DNA from: Undibacterium sp. 5I1
GTDB taxonomy: Bacteria; Pseudomonadota; Gammaproteobacteria; Burkholderiales; Burkholderiaceae_D
Reading direction: 5' to 3'
DNA length: 64,000 nucleotides
Assembly (NCBI RefSeq): GCF_034314085.1
Contig: NZ_JAVIWI010000001.1
Coordinates: 2,604,001 to 2,668,000 of the forward strand
Shown here in pieces: positions 8,329-17,142 of the stretch. The position numbers were made by a program, and so were the translations under genes. The notes under the pieces were generated by a model that saw nothing but the letters and a program-made list of their open reading frames with translations, had not been told where the DNA came from and searched no databases. Numbering within the stretch: the first letter of the stretch is position 1; each line of letters begins with the position of its first letter.

Positions 8329-9648
8329 ATGACAAAAATCACCTGCCTTTATCCGCACTATCTGATACCGGTTGAGCCACGCGCCACCGTGTTGACTCAA
8401 CACGCCTTGGTGATGCAAGACGATAAAATTCTTGCGGTGTTACCTGCAGATCAGGCGCGCCAGCAATACGCCAGCGCGAAGCATCTGGAGATGCCAGAGC
8501 ACGCCATACTGCCTGGCTTGATCAATCTGCACGCCCACTCTGCGATGAGTTTGCTGCGCGGTCTGGCGGACGATTTATCTTTGATGGATTGGCTTAACCA
8601 TCACATCTGGCCAGCAGAGAAGAAGCATGTCTCGGATGAGTTTGTGTTTGATGGTAGCGTGCATGCGATGGCGGAAATGATCCGTGGTGGCACAACGACG
8701 GTCAACGATATGTACTTCTGCCACGAGGCGGTGGCGCGCGCTGGTGCACACACCGGTATGCGCACTATTGTTGGTTGCAGTATTTTAGAATTCCCTACGG
8801 TATATGCCAATGATGCCGATGAATACATCAGCAAAGCGCTGGCTGCACGTCAGTCATTTGTCGGGCAAGCCGGCATCAGCTTCCGCCTTGCGCCGCATGC
8901 ACCGTACACCGTAGCCGATGAGACTTTTAGCAAAATCATTGCGCTGTCTGAAAAACTAGGTATCGATATCCATTGCCATATTCATGAAACTCAGGACGAG
9001 GTCGATACCAGCCTCAAACAATACGGCATGCGTCCGCTAGAGCGCTTGCATCAGCTAGGACTCCTAAGCCCTGCCCTGATCGCTGCGCATGTGGTGCATG
9101 CCAACGATGCCGAAATCGCGCTACTGGCAAGACAAGGTGTACATGTCGCTCACAATCCTGCCAGCAATCTTAAACTCGCCTCTGGCTTTGCCCGTGTGCA
9201 TGATATGCAAACAGCGGGTATTCAGGTTGGTATCGGTACCGATGGCGCAGCCAGTAACAACAAGCTCGATTTGCTAGGTGATCTGCGTATGGCAGCGCTG
9301 CTGTCCAAAGCACAATCCGGCAACCCAACCGCACTCAATGCCAGCATCGCACTGGAAATGGCAACATTGTCTGGTGCCAAAGCATTGGGCATGGATCAGC
9401 AAATCGGTAGCCTGGTCGCAGGCAAACAAGCTGACCTGATCGCCATTGATTTGTCCGCAATAGAAACGCAACCTCTGTTCGATCCGATATCGCAAATAGT
9501 CTACGCCGCTGGGCGAGAACAAGTCAGCCACGTCTGGGTCAATGGCAAGTGTCTGATGAGCGACAGAGTATTCTGCGATTTGCAGATGGATCAGTTATTA
9601 GATAAGGCACGTTGGTGGCAGAAAAAGATCGCTGTTGCTACGGTATAA
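8329..9648 (+). CDS. mtaD: TRZ/ATZ family amidohydrolase (MTA/SAH deaminase type)
   Basis: A 439-residue metal-dependent hydrolase of the amidohydrolase superfamily, closest in type to 5-methylthioadenosine / S-adenosylhomocysteine deaminases. The metal ligands are in place: HAHSAM near residue 68, the HCHIHETQDEV region near 215, HVVHAND near 248 and GTDGAASNN near 303. In Betaproteobacteria these proteins belong to methylthioadenosine salvage, removing the amino group from adenine-containing sulfur nucleosides. It stands alone, without the mtnA or ubiG genes it often accompanies. The superfamily is certain; the exact substrate is inferred, and other 8-oxoguanine or triazine-type deaminase activities are possible. 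Confidence 0.85.
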   Translation: MTKITCLYPHYLIPVEPRATVLTQHALVMQDDKILAVLPADQARQQYASAKHLEMPEHAILPGLINLHAHSAMSLLRGLADDLSLMDWLNHHIWPAEKKHVSDEFVFDGSVHAMAEMIRGGTTTVNDMYFCHEAVARAGAHTGMRTIVGCSILEFPTVYANDADEYISKALAARQSFVGQAGISFRLAPHAPYTVADETFSKIIALSEKLGIDIHCHIHETQDEVDTSLKQYGMRPLERLHQLGLLSPALIAAHVVHANDAEIALLARQGVHVAHNPASNLKLASGFARVHDMQTAGIQVGIGTDGAASNNKLDLLGDLRMAALLSKAQSGNPTALNASIALEMATLSGAKALGMDQQIGSLVAGKQADLIAIDLSAIETQPLFDPISQIVYAAGREQVSHVWVNGKCLMSDRVFCDLQMDQLLDKARWWQKKIAVATV

Positions 9649-9663
9649 AAACAACGGTTATCT

Positions 9664-9739
9664 GTAGGGTGTGCCATCCGCACCAACAGCTTTGTATAGC
9701 AAGATCAAATTGCACAGCGGTGCGCATGGCGCGCTCTAC
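9664..9739. repeat. Palindromic repeat family C, copy 1 (GTAGGGTG ends)
   Basis: A 76-bp element starting GTAGGGTGTGCCATCCGCACC and ending GGTGCGCATGGCGCGCTCTAC; the ends are inverted copies with a few mismatches. The same ends occur at 62219-62312. It lies between mtaD and a small secreted protein gene. Confidence 0.65.
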
Positions 9740-9847
9740 TACTAAAAACTTATTCACATCGCCCAATTTACGCTACCTACCGAACAAGCTTAGCAACTGA
9801 TCCGCAATAAGTAACAACGGCAAATATTCTAAATCAGAGGAAAGTCT

Positions 9848-10216
9848 GTGAAAAAAATCTCCCTCCGCTTCGCTCTAATTTCTCTCATCTCCTTCAGCGC
9901 TTCCATAGCAGCATCGGCTGTGCATGCAGGTGACTCGGATCTCTGTAAATCCATTTGTGCATCTGAGAAAAAAGAATGCCGCGCCAACGCAGATACACAA
10001 ACAAAATTTGATACTGACTCAATGATCACCGCATCATCAGGTAGCAGAAATCCAAATGACTCAAACCATGATCGCTTAGCCGATAGGATCCGCAATAAAG
10101 AAGTCGCAAATAAGGATTTTATGAATCGCAAATTAGAGCGTTATCGGGCATGCGACGATAAAAATCTTCAATGCATCAACACATGTACTAACACATCCTC
10201 TGCACCTAAAAAATAA
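9848..10216 (+). CDS. Small secreted cysteine-containing protein, unknown function
   Basis: A 122-residue protein beginning at a GTG codon with GAGGAAAG about 6 bases before it. The N-terminus (MKKISLRFALISLISFSASI) is a signal peptide, cleaved probably after VHA near residue 27. The mature protein has two Cys clusters, DLCKSICASEKKEC near its start and RACDDKNLQCINTC near its end, joined by a charged linker. Paired disulfides in the periplasm are plausible. I recognise no family. The gene is followed after 18 bases by a peptidase gene on the same strand, so the two may be cotranscribed. Confidence 0.65.
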   Translation: MKKISLRFALISLISFSASIAASAVHAGDSDLCKSICASEKKECRANADTQTKFDTDSMITASSGSRNPNDSNHDRLADRIRNKEVANKDFMNRKLERYRACDDKNLQCINTCTNTSSAPKK

Positions 10217-10234
10217 CTCCCAGAAAGTGATCTG

Positions 10235-12031
10235 ATGTTGATGTCTTCACGCCTCTTGTTTTGCCTGCTGTCCGTCGCTACGTTATCTGTTACAAGCAAT
10301 ACAGCCAATAGCGCGGCACCGCTTAAGAATAATCTGACTACACTCTCTGAACGTTCTGGCTTCGTCAAAACAGGACGTTATGATGAAGTCATCGCGCTCT
10401 GTGCAGAATTCCAGAAAGCCTATCCGTCTGCTGTGCGCTGCACTGAGTTTGGCCGTACACCGGAAGGTCGTCCGATGCTGGCACTGATCGCCTCACGCAC
10501 AGGGGCATTGACGGCAACAGAAGCACAGCAGCGCAATATTCCTGTCGTGCTGATACAGGGTGGAATACATGCGGGTGAAATTGATGGAAAAGATGCCGGT
10601 TTTTTAGCGCTGCGCGAGGCTTTAGAAAACACTGCTGCCAAAGGCGCACTGGATAAGCAGGTACTGATTTTTGTTCCTGTATTTAATATCGATGGTCATG
10701 AACGCTTTGGTCGATGGAACCGGCCAAATCAGCGAGGGCCAGAAGAAATGGGCTGGCGCACGACCGCACAAAACTTCAATTTAAACCGGGATTACGTTAA
10801 AGCCGATTCCCCCGAAATGCAGGCAATGCTTAAGCTGATCAATGAGTGGGATCCACTTGCCACGGTTGATTTGCATGTGACCGACGGCGCTCAATTTGAA
10901 CATGATATTTCGATACAAGTAGAGCCGGTCAATTCTGGCGACACCAACTTACGGGCATCTGGCAAACAGCTACGCGATGCGGTGATTACCGATCTGGCAA
11001 AGCAAGGTTCTCTGCCATTACCGTTTTATATGTCGTTTGAAAAAGAGGATGATCCGCTCTCTGGCTTTGCAGATAATGTACCGACAGCCAGGTTTTCACA
11101 TGGCTATTTTGTATTACGCAATCGCTATGGAATGCTGGTAGAAACGCATTCCTGGAAAGACTATCCAACCCGTGTCCGCATCACGCACAACACCATCATT
11201 TCTGTATTCAATCAGATTGCATTGCACGGTGCTGAATGGCGCAATTTAGCCATCGCCGCCGATGCAAGAGCCGCCACCTTGGCGGGCAAACAAGTGGTCG
11301 TCAGCTATGCCACTACTGATAAAACCATCCCTATCGCCTTTCGCGGCTATGCTTACGAGCGAACACCATCGACTATCTCTGGCGCACTGATGACACGCTA
11401 TGATGAGACCAAACCACAAATCTGGAATGTGACCTTACGTAATGAGATCGTGCCCAAAAACATCGTCACCGCACCGCAGGCAGGCTACCTGGTCAGCGCC
11501 GCGTATGCAGATGCCATCGCACAAAAACTGACTCAACACGGCATCCAATTCCGGGTACTCAAATCTGGACTAGACAGCGCAAGGATAGAAAGCCTGCGTG
11601 CAGATAAAGTCAGTTTCACTGCCGAATCATTTGAAGGCCACCAGATACTTACGCTAAAAGGTGCATGGAAAACCGAACAACGTACGCTGGCGCCAGGCAG
11701 TCTGTTTGTACCCATCGCCCAAGCCAAAGCCAGATTAGTTATCGAATTGTTCGAGCCCAGCGCACCCGATGCGCTAGTCAACTGGGGCTGGTTTAATAAT
11801 GCCTTCGAACGTAAAGAATATATGGAAGCCTACGTCGCCGAAGAAGTCGCCCGTGAGCAATTAGCCGCAGACCCGGCATTACGAAAAGAATTTGAACAAC
11901 GCCTCGCCAGCGATGCCAGCTTCGCAAAAAACTCTGTCGCCAGATTAAATTTTTTTGCGCGCAGACATTCTTCCTGGGACGAACGGTTTAATTTGTATCC
12001 GGTGTTTAGAACGGCGTTGGTACCGCAGTGA
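10235..12031 (+). CDS. M14 family zinc carboxypeptidase, secreted
   Basis: A 598-residue protein with an N-terminal signal peptide (MLMSSRLLFCLLSVATLSV, cleavage near residue 27). The M14 peptidase domain occupies about residues 40-330. Zinc ligands are visible as HAGEIDG (H near 111, E two residues after the AG) and DLHVTDG near 213, and the catalytic Glu is in LVETHSW near 302. The C-terminal 250 residues form an extra domain common in large bacterial members of this group. It probably trims peptides in the periplasm or outside the cell. It may be cotranscribed with the preceding small secreted protein. The substrate is unknown. Confidence 0.88.
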   Translation: MLMSSRLLFCLLSVATLSVTSNTANSAAPLKNNLTTLSERSGFVKTGRYDEVIALCAEFQKAYPSAVRCTEFGRTPEGRPMLALIASRTGALTATEAQQRNIPVVLIQGGIHAGEIDGKDAGFLALREALENTAAKGALDKQVLIFVPVFNIDGHERFGRWNRPNQRGPEEMGWRTTAQNFNLNRDYVKADSPEMQAMLKLINEWDPLATVDLHVTDGAQFEHDISIQVEPVNSGDTNLRASGKQLRDAVITDLAKQGSLPLPFYMSFEKEDDPLSGFADNVPTARFSHGYFVLRNRYGMLVETHSWKDYPTRVRITHNTIISVFNQIALHGAEWRNLAIAADARAATLAGKQVVVSYATTDKTIPIAFRGYAYERTPSTISGALMTRYDETKPQIWNVTLRNEIVPKNIVTAPQAGYLVSAAYADAIAQKLTQHGIQFRVLKSGLDSARIESLRADKVSFTAESFEGHQILTLKGAWKTEQRTLAPGSLFVPIAQAKARLVIELFEPSAPDALVNWGWFNNAFERKEYMEAYVAEEVAREQLAADPALRKEFEQRLASDASFAKNSVARLNFFARRHSSWDERFNLYPVFRTALVPQ

Positions 12032-12098
12032 CGGGCTCTCAGTAATGGATTAGATTCAAACAAATTAATGAGTTGGGATTGCAGCTAAAGCAATGACA

Positions 12099-12533
12099 TC
12101 AATATGGCGACTGCCCCCAATTCAAAGCAAAGCTAAATACCACCAGCAACACATACGGAAACGCAACCGTCGGGCGTAGTGCCTGACTTGCGTATTCCAT
12201 TAATAAGCCAACTACGCCTTTACGTTCTTTCAACCATTCGGTATGTAATTGGAAGGCGGAAAAATCCTCTTGAGGCGGCTGCTTCATCATCGCTTCTATC
12301 CGCAGAATACGATTACTCAGACGCGCTTGCGAAGTCCTGACGATGGCTTCCTGCAGGCACATCAACAATAATAATCCGACGATCATCGCTACACTAAAGT
12401 TAAAAACGGCAGTGGCAATAAACAAGGCGACGGCACAAAGTTTGATTAGTAGACAGCTACGTTCTAAGGCTTCGATATTATTTTGCAGGACAACCCATTC
12501 TTGCTCTAATGAGGTATTGTTTTCTTCTGACAT
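12099..12533 (-). CDS. Small membrane protein, unknown
   Basis: A 144-residue protein starting at the ATG at 12533, with AGGAAG 6 bases upstream; a longer frame to 12584 would enter repeat A copy 2. A Glu-rich N-terminus (MSEENNTSLEQEWVVLQNNI) that could form a short coiled coil is followed by two adjacent hydrophobic segments (about residues 30-66), an amphipathic region and a last hydrophobic segment near the C-terminus (about 120-140). I recognise no family. The repeat begins about 38 bases upstream of its start codon. It faces away from the peptidase gene. Confidence 0.6.
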   Translation of the reverse strand: MSEENNTSLEQEWVVLQNNIEALERSCLLIKLCAVALFIATAVFNFSVAMIVGLLLLMCLQEAIVRTSQARLSNRILRIEAMMKQPPQEDFSAFQLHTEWLKERKGVVGLLMEYASQALRPTVAFPYVLLVVFSFALNWGQSPY

Positions 12534-12570
12534 GCTGGCTTCCTTTTTTTGCTTACGGGGATAATAAAAC

Positions 12571-12660
12571 CATATACTCCCCATTATTTTTCATAAATAT
12601 GCTCTATTGTCCAAATAATCTATGGACAAATTAAAATACATACCAGGAGTATATACATTT
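12571..12660 (+). repeat. Palindromic repeat family A, copy 2
   Basis: A 90-bp element from CATATACTCCCCATTATTTT to GGAGTATATACATTT. The outer stem ATATACTCC/GGAGTATAT is perfect over 9 bp and the inner stem TTGTCCA/TGGACAA is perfect over 7 bp with a 9-base loop. It lies between the spmB end and the start of the 12099-12533 gene. Confidence 0.9.
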
Positions 12661-12723
12661 ACGCTCTATGACTCCTGATTGATTTATGCATACAACATTC
12701 TATTCACTGTATTAAAAATTGAT

Positions 12724-13281
12724 CTAGTGAAAAAATAGATATGCCACAAAAATCGCTGCAACAATGCCAGCAAAGTCGGCGAGCAAACCGAATGAAATCG
12801 CATAGCGGGTTTTACGTATGCCGACCGATCCGAAATAGAGAGCGACAATATAAAACGTAGTATCGGCAGAACCTTGGAACACGCAGGCAAGGCGACCGAC
12901 GAAGGAATCGACACCATAGGTTTTCATCACATCAACCATCAGAGCGCGCGATCCACTACTGCTGAGCGGCTTCATCAATGCAGTTGGTAAGGCGGGCGTA
13001 AAGTCGGTGTTGATACCAAGGTGCGAGAAGACCCAATTAAATCCGGCGACAACAAATCCGAGTACGCCAGCGTTGCGCAAGGTGCCAATCGCAACCAGCA
13101 TGCCGACTAAATACGGGATGATGGTGATCGAGGTTTGTATGCCGCCTTTGGCACCTTCGATAAAGGCTTCATACACGTTCACTTGCTTGCGCATCGCTGC
13201 CAGCATAAAACCGACGATGATACCGAACAGCAGAAGATTGCTGCTGAGTTTAGAAAAGACTTCAATCTCGGACCGGCTCAT
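12724..13281 (-). CDS. spmB: Spore maturation protein B-like membrane protein
   Basis: A 185-residue membrane protein of the nucleoside-recognition (Gate) domain family. It has several hydrophobic helices and the typical TSITIIPYLVGMLVAIGTLR and KPLSSSGSRALMVDVM segments. The start is the ATG at 13281, 7 bases after the spmA stop; the longer frame overlaps spmA. In Bacillus SpmA and SpmB affect spore core dehydration, but the family is widespread in non-spore-formers such as this one, where its role is not known; transport of a small molecule has been suggested for related proteins. It is surely cotranscribed with spmA. Confidence 0.88.
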   Translation of the reverse strand: MSRSEIEVFSKLSSNLLLFGIIVGFMLAAMRKQVNVYEAFIEGAKGGIQTSITIIPYLVGMLVAIGTLRNAGVLGFVVAGFNWVFSHLGINTDFTPALPTALMKPLSSSGSRALMVDVMKTYGVDSFVGRLACVFQGSADTTFYIVALYFGSVGIRKTRYAISFGLLADFAGIVAAIFVAYLFFH

Positions 13282-13288
13282 GCATTGA

Positions 13289-13963
13289 CTAAGGGTACCA
13301 GACCAACAAAATAATAAAGGCACTGATCCCGCCGAGCCAGCCCAAGACAACACGATTCAATAAATTAATACCTTGTCTGATGGCGACCGCGATTAGACCA
13401 ACGATGGTAGCGACATAAGTAGCGATCATGCAGGGGATAAAAATATCCGAAGGGTCGTGCGCACCCAAGACCGCGCGTTGCGCCATGATCGCCAGTGGTA
13501 TCAGCGTCAGGCCGGAAGTGTGCAGGACCAAAAACATGATTTGCGCATCGCTGGCCTCGTCCTTATTTGGATTTAGGCTTTGCAGACTTTCCATGGCTTT
13601 TAAGCCGAAGGGGGTGGCTGCATTATCTAGCCCTAATAAATTGGCAGAAAAGTTCATCACCATATGCCCGTTGGCCGGGTGATCTTTGGGCACACCTGGG
13701 AGAATACGCTGAAAAAATGGTGCGATGATCCTGGCAATAAAGTTGATCGCACCGGCTTTCTCGCCGATGTTCATAATACCCAACCAGAGCGTCATGATGC
13801 CTGCCAATGGCAGAGCAATTTCCATCACGCCGATGCGGGCGGATTCAAACGTGCCGTCGATGATGCGCTTAAATATTTCGGCATCACCCAACAACAACCA
13901 TTGTCCTAGCGCGGCGATAAAGCTGATGAAAAAAAATCCGGTCCAGATGTAGTTGAGTGCCAT
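13289..13963 (-). CDS. spmA: Spore maturation protein A-like membrane protein
   Basis: A 224-residue membrane protein with the nucleoside-recognition domain, starting MALNYIWTGFFFISFIAALG. It has the family segments WLGIMNIGEKAG, NFSANLLGLDNAATPFGLKA (about residues 104-123) and LHTSGLTLIP. It is the first gene of a two-gene operon with spmB. In many Burkholderiales the two are fused into one protein; here they are separate. The cellular role outside sporulation is unknown. The gap upstream (13964-14378) separates it from a divergent gene. Confidence 0.9.
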   Translation of the reverse strand: MALNYIWTGFFFISFIAALGQWLLLGDAEIFKRIIDGTFESARIGVMEIALPLAGIMTLWLGIMNIGEKAGAINFIARIIAPFFQRILPGVPKDHPANGHMVMNFSANLLGLDNAATPFGLKAMESLQSLNPNKDEASDAQIMFLVLHTSGLTLIPLAIMAQRAVLGAHDPSDIFIPCMIATYVATIVGLIAVAIRQGINLLNRVVLGWLGGISAFIILLVWYP

Positions 13964-14378
13964 TTTTTGAGTCGTAATGTTGGGACGTTATGTTGCCAAA
14001 TTATGTTGATAAGTGATGTTGGAAGCTAATCAAAAAACTAAAAATAATTTCATTTGAAAAACTCTATTGCCACATTCAAGTGCCAAATTCAGCTCAGATT
14101 TAGCGCTACCCATACAAGCACTTTGTATCATGAAACACAAGGGCATCGCCTGAATTTTTCGATCTGCATTGATATCTAAATTGATCGCTGATTTGATGAC
14201 TACAAATCGGTTTCCACATTTTATAAAGACGGTGAAGCGTATCGGTTATCACCGCCAACAGCTTATAGTCAGATACATTTTGTTGCATCTTTTTTGAGAA
14301 AAATACACATCTTTGTCAGCTTTCTTGTTGCTCAGTTCGTTGTAGAGGTGTAGTTAAATTAAAGAAAAGGTGTTCATC
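13964..14378. other. Gene-poor intergenic region
   Basis: About 415 bp, AT-rich, between the divergent spmA and a secreted protein gene. It must hold promoters for both. I see no clear hairpin, repeat or coding region. The only open frame on the minus strand (14106-14288, 60 codons) lacks a family match or ribosome-binding site. Confidence 0.5.
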
Positions 14379-14927
14379 ATGCGTACTATTACTTCTTTCA
14401 ACATGCTGGCAAAATCGCTTGCATTCGGTGTTCTTGTTGTTGGCGCAGGTATCAGCGGCACGGCTTCTGCACAAGATCGTGATTGGAATCGCGGTGGATG
14501 GCATCAACCACAATACAGACACGAAGTAGTTCGTAACTATAACTATGTGTATTACCCAGCCCAACGCGTGTATTACTCACCCAATAATGGCAACTGGTTT
14601 TGGGCGAATGGCGGGAATTGGCAAGCAGGTGCGCGCTTACCTGGCTATTTAAATGTTGATCTGCGCCTTGGTGGCGTACCTGTGGTGTTGGGCTCTGATC
14701 GCCCTTATATGCAACACGCTTATGTGGAGCAAACTTACGGTCAGCCATGGCGCACGGCGCATTACCAACACACTTACTATGACAACCGCTACGATCACCG
14801 GGATGGTCGTTGGGACGGCTACCGTGACGATCACCGCTATGAGCGCCATGAGCATGATGACCGCGACAATTATCGTGATCGGCATGATACTAACCAACAT
14901 GGTGACGAGCGTTACCATAGTCGGTAA
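14379..14927 (+). CDS. Secreted protein with His/Asp/Arg/Tyr-rich tail
   Basis: A 182-residue protein from the ATG at 14379; AAAAGG about 9 bases upstream supports it over the GTG at 14370. The signal peptide ends near TASAQ (about residue 32). The middle part (NYVYYPAQRVYYSPNNGNWF, then LPGYLNVDLRLGGVPVVL) is a compact repeat-like domain that I have seen in many small secreted proteobacterial proteins without a named function. The last 50 residues consist almost only of D, H, R, Y, G and N (for example YDHRDGRWDGYRDDHRYERH), which suggests metal or polyanion binding. It is a single-gene unit. The function is unknown. Confidence 0.7.
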   Translation: MRTITSFNMLAKSLAFGVLVVGAGISGTASAQDRDWNRGGWHQPQYRHEVVRNYNYVYYPAQRVYYSPNNGNWFWANGGNWQAGARLPGYLNVDLRLGGVPVVLGSDRPYMQHAYVEQTYGQPWRTAHYQHTYYDNRYDHRDGRWDGYRDDHRYERHEHDDRDNYRDRHDTNQHGDERYHSR

Positions 14928-15004
14928 TTTATAACTAACTAACTAACGCACAACTGGCAGACAATGTTCAAGGACCAGTGTCAGCATCGCCGTCAGGAAT
15001 AGAG

Positions 15005-15661
15005 TCAATTACCGACCAGACTGGCTGCGATGTTGATTGAGAAACCGACAATCGCGACATTAAATAAAAAACTTAATACGGACTGTCCTAATACCGTCTT
15101 ACGCATTTGGCGTGTCATTACACTGACATCCGATGTTTGTACTGCCATAGCGATGGTGAATGAAAAATATAGAAAGTCCCAGTAGTCAGGATTTTTTTCG
15201 TCATCGGGAAAACGTAAAGCGGGATGTCCTTTGGGTGAGCGATAAAACACTAGCGCATAATGAAACGTAAAAATCATCGCAACTAAACACCAGGAGCCAA
15301 ATACCGTCATTGCGGTGAGTATATATTTGAGAAAACGGATGTCAGCAGATAGTCCCTTCATATTCGACAATTCAAAAATAATGGCAACCAGACTGGCAGT
15401 TGCAGCGACCGACAAAATCACCAAAATAGCGACCGCACCTTCATGCTCTTGCTGGGCAATTTTGTTGACACTGTCGTGATTCGCGCAGCTCATCAACCAG
15501 CCCATCAAAATCAGATATCCCCATACGGCGACGTTCCAGCCAAATAGTGCGCGGGTCATCCAATCAAAATTAGCGGGAAGTAGAAACGTGACTAGCAAAC
15601 CTAAAAAGAATGTCAGGCTTAACCGGGGGCGTGTATGTATAAAATTTTTAATTGAGAACAT
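15005..15661 (-). CDS. DUF1345 family inner-membrane protein
   Basis: A 218-residue membrane protein if it starts at the ATG at 15661, which fits the usual DUF1345 length. The open frame continues to a GTG at 15778, but the 39 extra residues do not look like the family, so I prefer the shorter form; neither start has a good ribosome-binding site. There are five hydrophobic helices. The family segments TRALFGWNVAVWGYLILMGW and YWDFLYFSFTIAMAVQTSDV are clear, and the latter resembles the pore-helix region of ion-channel-like proteins. The function is unknown. It stands alone on the minus strand, divergent from the signalling genes. Confidence 0.8.
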   Translation of the reverse strand: MFSIKNFIHTRPRLSLTFFLGLLVTFLLPANFDWMTRALFGWNVAVWGYLILMGWLMSCANHDSVNKIAQQEHEGAVAILVILSVAATASLVAIIFELSNMKGLSADIRFLKYILTAMTVFGSWCLVAMIFTFHYALVFYRSPKGHPALRFPDDEKNPDYWDFLYFSFTIAMAVQTSDVSVMTRQMRKTVLGQSVLSFLFNVAIVGFSINIAASLVGN

Positions 15662-15885
15662 AAGAGAAATAAGGCATTCTTGAAAAACGTCGTTGCGATA
15701 GCGCGCATTAGTGCGAGGCAAATAATATAACAGTGGGCAGATAAGTAATGTCGATAAAGTAAATGCGGATGTTTCCACTCAAACATACCTGCCGTAGTAT
15801 ATTAGAGCTTGTGCTATCAGGAAAAACAAAATCATGTGCGTCGGGTGAAAATTTATTGCACTAAAGACATCATCAAATCTCTATT

Positions 15886-16203
15886 ATGACTAAGCGACAC
15901 CAATATTTACCTCTATCAAAAATCACTGCCGGCAGAGTGCTAGCGGCTGATTTGCTTGACAAGCAGGGACATGTTTTGCTGCCCGCAGGCGTGACCTTGT
16001 CGGAGTCGATGTTAGTTTCTATCGCACAGCATCATGTTCAACAATTGTCGGTGATAGCAGACGACTTGCCCGAGGTCGATGATGCGAGTGTCCAAAAAGC
16101 AAAGCTGGAACGTCTTGATCAATTATTCAGACACACACATGGTCATGCGCCAACGACGATCTTGTTTGACTATATGCGCGCCTATCGCGATGTAACGCCA
16201 TGA
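15886..16203 (+). CDS. Stand-alone N-terminal module of HD-type signalling proteins (DUF3391-like)
   Basis: A 105-residue soluble protein. Residues 6-55 (YLPLSKITAGRVLAADLLDK, then GHVLLPAGVTLSESMLVSIA) match the module that normally stands at the N-terminus of HD-GYP or HDOD proteins, with the usual pattern of a PhiPLPAG turn and a following helix. Here it is a separate gene. Its stop overlaps the start of the HDOD gene by four bases (ATGA at 16200), so the two are translationally coupled and probably act together. The C-terminal 40 residues are charged and helical. No catalytic residues are visible. Confidence 0.7.
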   Translation: MTKRHQYLPLSKITAGRVLAADLLDKQGHVLLPAGVTLSESMLVSIAQHHVQQLSVIADDLPEVDDASVQKAKLERLDQLFRHTHGHAPTTILFDYMRAYRDVTP

Positions 16204-17066
16204 CCCCTGATCAACCCTCACCCAGCAGCCAGCATTTGCTCTTAATTGATGTAATTAAACACATAAAATCTTTGCCGACTTTGCCCGCAGTGGCGCAAGA
16301 AATGTTGTCCAATTTAAATGACGATGATATTAGTCTGGACACGATTGCAGAAAAAGTGTCGCACGACCAGTCACTGACCGCCAGCACGCTTCGGTTAGCA
16401 AACTCGTCAATGTTTGGCAGCAATTCTAAAGTAGTGACATTGCAACAGGCTGTCAGCATGCTGGGTATCAGGCAAATAAAAAATTTAATCCAACTCACGG
16501 CAATCGCAAATAGTTTTCCAACGTCACGTTGCAGGAACTTTGATTTTCAGGCATTTTGGCGACATAGCGTGGCGACGGCAGAATGCGCTGAACTGATCTC
16601 ACGCACGCTCTCGATGAAGCACGATTTTGCTTACACCGCGGGCTTATTGCACGATATTGGCAGACTGGTTTTAGTGACGCGTTTTCCAGCACAATATGAG
16701 CAAGCGATTCTGTATAGAGAACAAGAAGATTGTTATTTGCTGGAGGCAGAGCATGCAGTCATGAATATTGATCATGTCACCGCAGGTTTGGCACTAGCAG
16801 AACATTGGCAATTTTCTGAAGCGATCCGAGATGCGATTCGCGGACATCATGATCCAGAAATAGAAGGACTCAATTCGATTGCGGCGATTGTGCATGTGGC
16901 AAATGCAATCGTCCATGCGTTAGATATCAGCCAGGTAGAGGATGATCTGGTACCGTTAATATCACAGATGGCATGGAACACCTTAGGCTTAGATAAATCA
17001 GATTATCTAGCGATATTCCGCGAGACTGAAATGCGTTTTGAGGCCTTAGACGGTATTTTATTGTAG
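16200..17066 (+). CDS. HDOD domain protein
   Basis: A 288-residue cytoplasmic protein whose HDOD domain covers about residues 22-220: IKSLPTLPAVAQEMLSNLND at the start, the SLTASTLRLANSSMFG segment, and HDIGRLVLV with an HD-type helix later. HDOD domains are degenerate HD phosphohydrolase folds that act as signalling scaffolds linked to cyclic-di-GMP, motility and stress responses. The start overlaps the preceding gene. A diguanylate cyclase gene follows after 76 bases on the same strand, so these three genes form a likely signalling unit. The partner and signal are unknown. Confidence 0.9.
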   Translation: MTPDQPSPSSQHLLLIDVIKHIKSLPTLPAVAQEMLSNLNDDDISLDTIAEKVSHDQSLTASTLRLANSSMFGSNSKVVTLQQAVSMLGIRQIKNLIQLTAIANSFPTSRCRNFDFQAFWRHSVATAECAELISRTLSMKHDFAYTAGLLHDIGRLVLVTRFPAQYEQAILYREQEDCYLLEAEHAVMNIDHVTAGLALAEHWQFSEAIRDAIRGHHDPEIEGLNSIAAIVHVANAIVHALDISQVEDDLVPLISQMAWNTLGLDKSDYLAIFRETEMRFEALDGILL

Positions 17067-17142
17067 CTTGTAATGAGTTACTTTTAGTACGTTGTTTTAG
17101 CTATGGTCGTAACATAATTTTAGCGTTTTTTGATAGAAATTC

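Noticed and set aside
14106..14288. 60-codon minus-strand frame in the spmA upstream gap
   Set aside because: No family match and no initiation signals. Kept as non-coding.
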